Of a DNA stretch of 64,000 nucleotides, positions 54,926-62,124 are shown one piece after another. Numbering within the stretch: the stretch's first letter is position 1; every line of letters starts with the position of its first letter. Under the pieces are notes generated by a model. That model did no database searches. It was not told the origin of the DNA and saw only the letters and a program-made list of their open reading frames with translations. The translations under genes were made by a program, and so were the position numbers. The stretch comes from Corynebacterium sp. NML130628 (GTDB lineage: Bacteria; Actinomycetota; Actinomycetes; Mycobacteriales; Mycobacteriaceae): positions 124,001-188,000 of the forward strand of contig NZ_MLAL01000016.1 in NCBI RefSeq assembly GCF_001875665.1, given 5' to 3'.

Positions 54926-55912
54926 ATGGCGTTGTTATTCCCCCAGGTAGAGGCCGAGTTTGCCGAGATTGCGCGTGCAATTAAGAACGCGTCCAAAGTC
55001 GCAGTGCTGGCACACATCAAGCCGGATGCAGATGCGATCGGGTCCGCGTGTGCACTTGTTCGCGGTTTGCAGCAAATCGGGATCGGTGCGCGCGCTTATA
55101 TCGGTCAACCTTTCCCGCACGCGGACAATCTGCGCTCGATACCGGGTGTGGATGAAGTGTGCTACGCAGAGCCACTGCCTGATGAGGGATTGATCGTGAC
55201 GGTCGACTGCGCCTCCGTCGACCGTACCGGGTGCTACCAAACAGAGCTTGCAGCTCAACAAGAGCGCGTCATTGTGCTCGATCATCACCGCTCAAACCAC
55301 GGTTTTGGTGCACAGAACCTCATTATTGATTCTGAATCGACAACGACGATTATCCGTGAACTGTTTACGTACCTCGGCGTCGAGCTGGATGCTGAGCTTG
55401 CGTACTGCCTGTACTCAGGGTTGGTAACGGATACAGGGAACTTCCGTTGGGGGTCGCCGAGAATGCACGCTCTTGCCGGAGAGTTGCTGGAGTTTGGGTT
55501 GAATCCTCGAAACATTTCGTTGGAGCTTTCCGACGAAATGACGGCCGACGATCTGCGGCTGATGGGGACCGCGCTGGCAAGCCTCGAAAGCCTTGAGGTA
55601 GACGACTTGACAGTCTCGTTTATGCACATTGATGAGGCGGCCCTGAGGACAATGAGCCAAACAGCGGTAGAGGCCGTTATCGATTACGCCAGGGTTCTTG
55701 TCGGCAGTGACGTCGGGGTGGTGCTGAAGCAGTTCCACCAGGACAGGTGGGGAATCTCGTTGCGCTCGACAAAGGTTGACGTTTCTGTCGCAGCGAGCGC
55801 CCTCGGTGGAGGCGGACACCGCCCGGCAGCGGGCTACTCTGCGCGCGGTTCAAAGCAGCAAGTGCAACAGCAGCTTGTCGATGCCTTGCACGACGCCTAC
55901 GTCGGGGAATAG
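54926..55912 (+). CDS. nrnA: DHH family bifunctional oligoribonuclease/PAP phosphatase
   Basis: 328 residues. NrnA-type DHH/DHHA1 enzymes degrade nanoRNA and hydrolyse 3'-phosphoadenosine 5'-phosphate; in mycobacteria the homologue also cleaves cyclic dinucleotides. Metal-binding HIKPDADAIGSA is near residue 32, DCASVDR and LDHHRSN supply the DHH block near 115, and the C-terminal DHHA1 motif GGGGHRPAAG is near 292. It begins 5 bp after rbfA. Which activity dominates here cannot be read from sequence. Confidence 0.94.
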   Translation: MALLFPQVEAEFAEIARAIKNASKVAVLAHIKPDADAIGSACALVRGLQQIGIGARAYIGQPFPHADNLRSIPGVDEVCYAEPLPDEGLIVTVDCASVDRTGCYQTELAAQQERVIVLDHHRSNHGFGAQNLIIDSESTTTIIRELFTYLGVELDAELAYCLYSGLVTDTGNFRWGSPRMHALAGELLEFGLNPRNISLELSDEMTADDLRLMGTALASLESLEVDDLTVSFMHIDEAALRTMSQTAVEAVIDYARVLVGSDVGVVLKQFHQDRWGISLRSTKVDVSVAASALGGGGHRPAAGYSARGSKQQVQQQLVDALHDAYVGE

Positions 55913-55924
55913 GGCGTCTCCTGC

Positions 55925-57238
55925 ATGACGAATACACACGGAGTAAAAGCGCGCGATATTTTTGCCTTGGCACTGCCTGCTCTCGGAGTGCTTGCCGCTA
56001 ACCCGCTGTACTTGCTGCTGGATACAGCAGTGGTCGGCAGACTCGGTACAGCTGAACTTGCGGCGCTGGCAGCTGGTACCGCGGTGCAGTCCACGGTGAC
56101 GACTCAGCTGACCTTTCTGTCTTATGGCACTACGGCACGTAGTTCACGTCTTTACGGCGCTGGTCGGCGCAGCGACGCAGTCGCAGAAGGCGTTCAGGCT
56201 TCTTGGGTGGCGGTACTCGTAGGCCTTGGGCTGGCGTCGATAATTTGGCTATTTGCAGAACCAATTGCCTACGCACTGACGCACAATCAAGAGACAAGTG
56301 CCGACGCGGCGAGGTGGATGCACGTCGCAGCGATCGCCATTCCGTTGACGTTGCTCATCATGGCAGGCAACGGTTGGATGCGAGGAGTACAAAATACGAG
56401 GCTGCCGCTGGTGCTGACGCTCTGCGGTCTGGTCCCAGGAGCGATCCTCCTGCCACTGCTCGTTCATCACTTTGGGCTCGTTGGCTCCGCGGTAGCCAAC
56501 GTAATCGGCATGGGTATCACAGCCGCATTGTTTGTTGGTGCTTTGGTCAAAGAGCATCGGGGAGCCGAAACTGGTTGGCGCCCGCAGTGGAGCATCATCG
56601 GTCAGCAACTACTGCTTGGGCGCGATTTGATTCTGCGTTCCGCCTCATTCCAGATCTCGCTGCTTGCTGCGACTGCCGTCGCTGGACGCTTTGGTGTCTT
56701 CGCGCTGGCTGCGCACCAAGTGCTGCTGCAGTTGTGGAATTTTCTTTCCCTCGTGCTGGATTCGCTCGCGATCGCAGCGCAGACGCTCACCGGAGCAGCC
56801 CTGGGCCAGGGAAATATTGATCGTGCCCGAGGGACAGGAGCGGCGGTCACACGCTATGCCACCGTGTTCGCCGTGGTGCTTGCCGGAGTGTTCCTTGTGT
56901 TTGCTGGTTCGATCCAGTCGATCTTTACTCATGATCCAGGCATGACAGATGCACTGACGGTTCCGTGGCGCTGGCTAGTTGCAATGATTGTTGTGGGAGG
57001 TGCGGTGTTCGCACTCGACGGCGTACTGCTTGGAGCAAGTGATGCCGTGTTTCTTCGCAACCTTTCCATCGGAGCAATGCTCGGTGGGTTCTTACCACTG
57101 ACGTTGCTGTCGATGTGGCTGGGGTGGGGCTTGCCTGGTGTATGGGCTGGATATTTCGTCTCCGTGGTTATGCGTTTAGTCGGAGTGCTGTGGAGGTTCC
57201 GCTCGATGAAGTGGGCACGCACTGGGGTCGAGGAGTGA
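55925..57238 (+). CDS. dinF: MATE family efflux transporter (DinF-like)
   Basis: 437 residues with 12 hydrophobic segments in two halves, as expected for MATE exporters that expel organic cations with Na+ or H+. It has PALGVLAANPLYLLLDTAVVG at the start, the conserved AGNGWMRGVQNTRLPL block near residue 150, and AIAAQTLTGAALG in the second half. Substrates are unknown. The nrnA-dinF pairing is conserved in actinobacteria. It is followed by the metallophosphoesterase after 7 bp. Confidence 0.92.
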   Translation: MTNTHGVKARDIFALALPALGVLAANPLYLLLDTAVVGRLGTAELAALAAGTAVQSTVTTQLTFLSYGTTARSSRLYGAGRRSDAVAEGVQASWVAVLVGLGLASIIWLFAEPIAYALTHNQETSADAARWMHVAAIAIPLTLLIMAGNGWMRGVQNTRLPLVLTLCGLVPGAILLPLLVHHFGLVGSAVANVIGMGITAALFVGALVKEHRGAETGWRPQWSIIGQQLLLGRDLILRSASFQISLLAATAVAGRFGVFALAAHQVLLQLWNFLSLVLDSLAIAAQTLTGAALGQGNIDRARGTGAAVTRYATVFAVVLAGVFLVFAGSIQSIFTHDPGMTDALTVPWRWLVAMIVVGGAVFALDGVLLGASDAVFLRNLSIGAMLGGFLPLTLLSMWLGWGLPGVWAGYFVSVVMRLVGVLWRFRSMKWARTGVEE

Positions 57239-57245
57239 GCACAGC

Positions 57246-58049
57246 ATGGTAAGCCCAACGCTCTGGGCGGTGAGTGATCTTCATTCCGCTGTCAAGGCGA
57301 ATCAGTCGAAAATTGACCTCATTCAACCTCAGCATGAGGGGGACTGGTTGATTGTCGCGGGTGACGTCGCGGAAAAGTTCGAACTCATCGTCAGCGTGAT
57401 GGAAACTCTCGCGCAGCGGTTTGCAAAGGTGATTTGGGTACCTGGAAATCATGAGCTTTTTTCGAGTGAGCGCTCACGCTACCAGGGGCGTGACAAATAC
57501 GTAGCGCTTGTTCAAGCGATGCGTGATATGGGAGTAGCCACGCCCGAGGACCCTTACCCGATATTCCACGGGATTACAGTAGCGCCTCTGTTTACCCTGT
57601 ACGACTACTCGTTTCGCCCGGGTAGCCTAAGCGTCGAAGAGGCGCTTCAGAAGGCGCGCAAAAACAACATTCTCATGACGGACGAATTTGCTATCCGTCC
57701 CTTTGTAGACATTCGCGCGTGGTGCTGGGAACGACTAGCGTACACAACGAAGCGGCTTTCGCGCGTGCACGGCAAGACAATCTTGGTGAACCACTGGCCG
57801 CTTGTAAGGGAGCCAACACACCGGTTGATGCACGGCGATATCGCCCTGTGGTGTGGGACCAGGCACACGCGGAGTTGGCCGAAGCGCTTCCACGCACAAG
57901 CAGTGGTCTACGGACACCTGCATATTCCTGGATCCATCCGTGTTGACGGCATCCCACATATTGAGGTCTCTTTGGGATACCCCAGGGAGTGGCAGCGCTG
58001 GCCGCAGGATCAACGCTGGCCGTACCCAGTGTGGGAGGTGAACAGCTAG
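57246..58049 (+). CDS. Metallophosphoesterase, likely PptH (phosphopantetheinyl hydrolase)
   Basis: 267 residues. The calcineurin-like motif set is complete: SDLHS near residue 11, AGDVAEKF, PGNHELF near 66, NHWPL near 183, and YGHLHIPG near 221. In M. tuberculosis the homologue upstream of pptT (PptH, Rv2795c) removes phosphopantetheine from carrier proteins and so opposes PptT. Here too the gene directly precedes pptT, with a 1-bp overlap of stop and start. The hydrolase function is inferred from this synteny and motif set. Confidence 0.85.
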   Translation: MVSPTLWAVSDLHSAVKANQSKIDLIQPQHEGDWLIVAGDVAEKFELIVSVMETLAQRFAKVIWVPGNHELFSSERSRYQGRDKYVALVQAMRDMGVATPEDPYPIFHGITVAPLFTLYDYSFRPGSLSVEEALQKARKNNILMTDEFAIRPFVDIRAWCWERLAYTTKRLSRVHGKTILVNHWPLVREPTHRLMHGDIALWCGTRHTRSWPKRFHAQAVVYGHLHIPGSIRVDGIPHIEVSLGYPREWQRWPQDQRWPYPVWEVNS

Positions 58050-58702
58050 TGCGTGATCTTTCGTTGTTTCCCTCTTCCGCGAGGTTTGTCTCTCTTCGTA
58101 CTGACGACAGCCACAATCTTCGGAACTATGACAACCTCGATGAACAAGAAAAAGGCGTTGTGAGCGGAGCAGTCGATGTCCGAAAAGGGGAGTTCGGCGA
58201 CGCCCGCTGGTGCGCTCACCGCGCGCTTGATGAACTCGGAGTCCAAGGGCCACACCGCATCATGCGAGGGGAAGCGGGTATGCCTTTGTGGCCCGAAGGG
58301 GTATGTGGTTCGCTGACGCATACGGATGGCTTCAGGGCGGCAGTTGTTGCACCTCTCAGCCAGGTCCGTTCTATTGGCATTGATGCGGAGTTGGCGGAGC
58401 CTTTGCCAGAAGGCGTGCTGTCCCAGATCGCTTGCCCTACGGAGCTCCAGATGCTCGACGCGTTGCGCGCGGAAGGCTGGTTCTGGGCTGACCGGCTACT
58501 TTTCTGCGCGAAAGAAGCGACATATAAGTGTTGGTTCCCCTTAGCCCGGAAGATGCTGGAGTTCGACCAGGCTGAGATCTACATTCGGCCCGACGGCACT
58601 TTTGTTTCCTACATTCTTGAGCGACCGACGCCTGCTCCGTTTTTTGAAGGGCGGTGGGTACACCGGGCGGGCTACGTCATTACCTCTGCATTTCTGCTGT
58701 AG
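58049..58702 (+). CDS. pptT: 4'-phosphopantetheinyl transferase
   Basis: 217 residues. It transfers phosphopantetheine from CoA to acyl and peptidyl carrier proteins, which in mycolic-acid bacteria include FAS-I and Pks13. The Sfp-type motifs are GSLTHTDGFRAA, IGIDAELAEPLPEG near residue 110 (Mg-binding), and FCAKEATYKCWFPL near 152. GTG 58049 is preceded by GGGAGGTGAAC; its first G is the last base of the upstream stop. The next gene, truB, is convergent. Confidence 0.92.
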   Translation: MRDLSLFPSSARFVSLRTDDSHNLRNYDNLDEQEKGVVSGAVDVRKGEFGDARWCAHRALDELGVQGPHRIMRGEAGMPLWPEGVCGSLTHTDGFRAAVVAPLSQVRSIGIDAELAEPLPEGVLSQIACPTELQMLDALRAEGWFWADRLLFCAKEATYKCWFPLARKMLEFDQAEIYIRPDGTFVSYILERPTPAPFFEGRWVHRAGYVITSAFLL

Positions 58703-58725
58703 CAGCGTACAGCCTGCAGGGCCTG

Positions 58726-59619
58726 TTACAACGTTGAGGGCCGTGCGACAAATACGGTGGAGAGGCGCTTCTTGGATTCTTTCACTAGGGCGACGACGTG
58801 GCCGTCGGCACGCTGTGCTGCGTGTATGCCTTTAAGCCCGCGAGGTTCAAGCCATTTGCCCATCGCGAGGGCGTCATATTCCTCGTCAGTGACAGGAAGG
58901 ACTGGCCAGCAGGTAGCACAGGCCTCGTCGATGGTGAGGCTAAGGCGCGGGTCGGTCTGAATGTCTTCGAGCTCCAGCGCATGGTCGAGGCTGAACGGCC
59001 CAACGGTGGTGCGACGCAGCGCTGTGAGGTGCCCGCCGGTTTGTAGAGCCTCGCCAAGGTCGCGGGCGAGGGCGCGAATGTAGGTACCTGACGAGCAGTG
59101 CACACGCACATCGATATCAATCCACGCATCGACGCGAGTGATATCTAGAATGTCGTACTCATGAATCGTCACTGGCCTGGCTGGGAGCTCAACTTCGTGC
59201 CCCTCGCGTACTAGCTGGTGTGCGCGTTTGCCGTCGATCTTAATTGCAGAGACACTCGACGGACGCTGCATGATTTCGCCTCGGAAGGCGTTGACGGCGT
59301 CGGTAATGTTTGCATCGGTAACCGTGCTGGTAGACGCGGTGCTAAGGATCTCGCCTTCCGCGTCGTCTGTTGTCGTGGCAGCACCGAGGCGAATTGTCGC
59401 CTCGTAGGTTTTTGTTTCAGCGACGAGGTGGGCGAGGAGTTTTGTGCCGCGTTCGATCCCGGCGACGAGCACGCCCGCCGCCATCGGGTCGAGGGTGCCG
59501 GCGTGGCCAACTTTTCTGGTGCCAAAGGCGCGCCGTAGGCGTGCAACCACGTCATGGCTTGTAAGACCTTGAGGCTTATCGATGACAACAATTCCTGATG
59601 TAGCGAGGGGATCACTCAT
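58726..59619 (-). CDS. truB: tRNA pseudouridine(55) synthase TruB
   Basis: 297 residues. It makes pseudouridine 55 in the T-loop of tRNAs. The start GIVVIDKPQGLTSHDVV, catalytic Asp in HAGTLDPMAAGVLV near residue 44, and CSSGTYIRALARDLGE near 176 are diagnostic. A C-terminal PUA-like domain follows, with EEYDALAMGKWLEP. It is divergent from ribF (30-bp gap). CATACT on the minus strand ends 9 positions before its ATG, so it may be near-leaderless. Confidence 0.95.
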   Translation of the reverse strand: MSDPLATSGIVVIDKPQGLTSHDVVARLRRAFGTRKVGHAGTLDPMAAGVLVAGIERGTKLLAHLVAETKTYEATIRLGAATTTDDAEGEILSTASTSTVTDANITDAVNAFRGEIMQRPSSVSAIKIDGKRAHQLVREGHEVELPARPVTIHEYDILDITRVDAWIDIDVRVHCSSGTYIRALARDLGEALQTGGHLTALRRTTVGPFSLDHALELEDIQTDPRLSLTIDEACATCWPVLPVTDEEYDALAMGKWLEPRGLKGIHAAQRADGHVVALVKESKKRLSTVFVARPSTL

Positions 59620-59636
59620 AGCTCTTAAGTATGCCG

Positions 59637-59642
59637 TACGCT
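59637..59642 (+). promoter_or_regulatory. -10 element of ribF (predicted leaderless promoter)
   Basis: TACGCT ends 8 positions before GTG 59650, which chooses that GTG over the TTG at 59644. Confidence 0.5.
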
Positions 59643-59649
59643 ATTGCTC

Positions 59650-60618
59650 GTGGATATTTTGCACGGTCTGAATGCTGTACCCGATACGTTTGGTGTCCCC
59701 GACGGCACTGTGTTGACGATTGGGGTTTTCGACGGGGTACACCGTGGTCACCAGATGCTCATCAAATCCGCGGTTGAGGAGGCGAAGCGCCTCCAGGTGC
59801 CTTGCGTGGTGATGACGTTTGAGCCCCACCCGGTAGCAGTGTTTCGCCCGGAAGCCGCGCCCACAGCTTTGATGCCACTCGAGGAGCGTGCGCGTCTGAT
59901 AGAGGAGCTGGGCGTGGATGCGCTCATCGTGATTGATTTCCGTGAAGAGCTTGCTGGGGAAAGCGCGCAGGACTATTTCGACACTGTGGTCATGGGGACT
60001 CTGCACGCTCGGCATGTCTTCGTCGGCGAGAATTTTACGTTCGGGCGTGATGCATCCGGTACGTCGCAAACGATGGTGCAGCTCGGTGAGCAAAGCGGTG
60101 TTGATGTGACAGTGGTACGCCTACTGAAAGAAGGCGCGACGCGGATTTGTTCGACAGCGATCCGTGATGAACTTGCGCAGGGCAATATCAGTGTGGCGAA
60201 AGACTACATGGGCAGGCCGTTCTCCGTCGTTGCACCGATTGAACGGGGCGCTGGGCGAGGCGGCCGGGAGCTCGGCTATCCCACAGCGAACCAGTACGTT
60301 GCGGATATCTCGGCGTTGCCGAAAGATGGGGTGTACGCCGGCTGGCTCACTATTATCGACGACGCCCCTGTCGGTGGAGACATGATTCCGGGAAAGCGCT
60401 ACCCGGCCGCGATTTCAGTTGGCACCAATCCGACGTTTGGGGACAAGCGGCGCAGTGTCGAATCGTATGTGCTGGATCGGGACGCAGACCTCTATGACCG
60501 TATGGCTCGAGTCGAATTTGTGGCGAAGGTTCGAGACATGATGAAGTTCGACTCAGTGGATGAGCTTCTTGACTACATGGCACGTGACGTCGCCCACACC
60601 CGCGAACTTTTAAGTTAA
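59650..60618 (+). CDS. ribF: Bifunctional riboflavin kinase/FAD synthetase
   Basis: 322 residues. RibF phosphorylates riboflavin to FMN and adenylylates it to FAD. The N-terminal nucleotidyltransferase domain has IGVFDGVHRGHQ near residue 22 (HxGH motif) and FTFGRDASG near 128. The C-terminal riboflavin-kinase domain starts near 180 with GRPFSVVAPIERGAGRGGRELG, split here as GRPFSVV and GRELGYPTAN. The GTG start fits both the family N terminus (DI-HGL) and the -10 at 59637. The nucleoside hydrolase follows after 15 bp. Confidence 0.95.
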   Translation: MDILHGLNAVPDTFGVPDGTVLTIGVFDGVHRGHQMLIKSAVEEAKRLQVPCVVMTFEPHPVAVFRPEAAPTALMPLEERARLIEELGVDALIVIDFREELAGESAQDYFDTVVMGTLHARHVFVGENFTFGRDASGTSQTMVQLGEQSGVDVTVVRLLKEGATRICSTAIRDELAQGNISVAKDYMGRPFSVVAPIERGAGRGGRELGYPTANQYVADISALPKDGVYAGWLTIIDDAPVGGDMIPGKRYPAAISVGTNPTFGDKRRSVESYVLDRDADLYDRMARVEFVAKVRDMMKFDSVDELLDYMARDVAHTRELLS

Positions 60619-60633
60619 AGAGAGGTGTTAACT

Positions 60634-61587
60634 GTGACCACCAAGATGATCCTCGACGTAGATACAGGAATCGACGACGCGCTGGCGTTGGCGTACGCGA
60701 TGGCCTCACCGGAAGTGGAGCTTATTGGTGTGACGTCGACGTATGGAAACGTTACGGTTCCAGACGCTGCGCGAAACAGCCTCGCGATTCTGGAGTTGTT
60801 TGGCCGCGCTGACGTCCCAGTGTTTGCGGGCCCGACGCATGCACGCGCACAAGACAGCTTTACAGTGATGGAGATTTCGCAGTTCATTCACGGAGTGAAC
60901 GGCATTGGAGAAGCAAAGTTACCGGATGCGCAGCGCGAAGTGGAAAAGACTTCGGCTGTCGACTTCATGGTGGATGCATTTCATCGCCATGGAGAAGACC
61001 TCGTGATTGTCCCTGTGGGCCCATTAACGACGGTTGCTGCCGCGATGGAAGCCGACAAGGACTTTGCGGCTCAGGTCAGAATCGTCATGATGGGCGGAGC
61101 ATTGACAGTACCGGGGAACGTCAATGCTTCCGCGGAGGCGAACATTAGCCAGGACCCGGAAGCGGCTGACTTCGTGATGCGCACCGCACAAAACCTGACG
61201 ATGATCGGCCTGGATGTCACGCTGCAAACGCTATTGACTTCCAAGGAAACAGCGGTGTGGAAGGGCCTCGGCACTCCACGGGGTGAGTTCCTCGCAGAAG
61301 CGACCGATTACTACATCAAGGCATACGAAACGACCTCGCCGCACCTTGGCGGGTGCGGGTTGCATGATCCTCTCGCAGTAGCGGTCGCTATAGACCCGAC
61401 GCTGGTTGACTGCATCGGAGTGAACCTGCGTACGGATCTTGATGAGCCGACGCGTGGTCGCACCATCGGTGACCCAGAGCGCCTCAACGATGTTTGGAAG
61501 ACCAGTCAGGTTGCGGTGGGGGTGGACGTGGATCGCTTCCTAGACGAGTTTATGACGCGTTTGACCAACCTGGCCCGCAGCAGCTAA
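60634..61587 (+). CDS. Nucleoside hydrolase (inosine-uridine preferring family)
   Basis: 317 residues. These enzymes cleave the N-glycosidic bond of ribonucleosides to free the base for salvage. The Ca2+-binding DVDTGIDDALAL is near residue 8; the second metal and substrate blocks are VGPLTTVAAAME, GGALTVPGNVN, AEANISQDPEAAD and the C-terminal HDPLAVAVA. Specificity is not readable from sequence. GTG 60634 has AAAGAGAGG 8 nt upstream. It sits between ribF and rpsO, an unusual guest in an otherwise housekeeping order. Confidence 0.92.
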   Translation: MTTKMILDVDTGIDDALALAYAMASPEVELIGVTSTYGNVTVPDAARNSLAILELFGRADVPVFAGPTHARAQDSFTVMEISQFIHGVNGIGEAKLPDAQREVEKTSAVDFMVDAFHRHGEDLVIVPVGPLTTVAAAMEADKDFAAQVRIVMMGGALTVPGNVNASAEANISQDPEAADFVMRTAQNLTMIGLDVTLQTLLTSKETAVWKGLGTPRGEFLAEATDYYIKAYETTSPHLGGCGLHDPLAVAVAIDPTLVDCIGVNLRTDLDEPTRGRTIGDPERLNDVWKTSQVAVGVDVDRFLDEFMTRLTNLARSS

Positions 61588-61686
61588 AGTAGTCCAGGCT
61601 TTGTGCGCGTTGAGACTGTGGTTCGCAGCAGTCGTAGCACGAGGTAGTCAAAGTATATGCGGACTGAAACAAATGAGGAGTTTTTC

Positions 61687-61956
61687 ATGGCGCTGAACGC
61701 TGAGAAAAAAGCAGAAATTCTGAAGACCTACGGTGTGCACGAGACTGACACCGGTTCCCCAGAGGCCCAGGTTGCTCTGCTCACCGAGCGCATCAACAAC
61801 CTGACCGAGCACCTGAAGTTCCACCAGCATGACCACCACTCCCGTCGTGGCCTGCTGCTGCTCGTTGGCCGCCGTCGTGGTCTGCTGAAGTATCTGCGCG
61901 AGAACAACGTCGAGCGCTACCGTGACCTGATTGCTCGTCTCGGCCTGCGCCGCTAA
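61687..61956 (+). CDS. rpsO: 30S ribosomal protein S15
   Basis: 89 residues, standard. S15 is a primary 16S rRNA-binding protein. It has [22 protein letters not shown], the [20 protein letters not shown] block and the usual ending [12 protein letters not shown] 61687 is preceded by GAGGAG. In most bacteria it is followed by pnp, as here, and is the target of autoregulation in its own leader. Confidence 0.98.
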   Translation: MALNAEKKAEILKTYGVHETDTGSPEAQVALLTERINNLTEHLKFHQHDHHSRRGLLLLVGRRRGLLKYLRENNVERYRDLIARLGLRR

Positions 61957-61981
61957 GACGATCACGTCACAGGACTTCAAG

Positions 61982-62010
61982 CCCCCGCTTTGGATTCAGA
62001 GCGGGGGTTT
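61982..62010 (+). terminator. Terminator between rpsO and pnp
   Basis: CCCCCGCT (61982-61989) pairs with AGCGGGGG (62000-62007), followed by TTTGTTG. It probably gives partial readthrough into pnp. Confidence 0.85.
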
Positions 62011-62124
62011 GTTGTGTCATGATCGTGGTGAAATCGCTGGCAGAGTGGTAAGGTGTGCTTCGTTCTAGATGACACAGTAACGGCGACATCGATGATCGCC
62101 CGGAGATCCAAGGAGAGGGATCAA

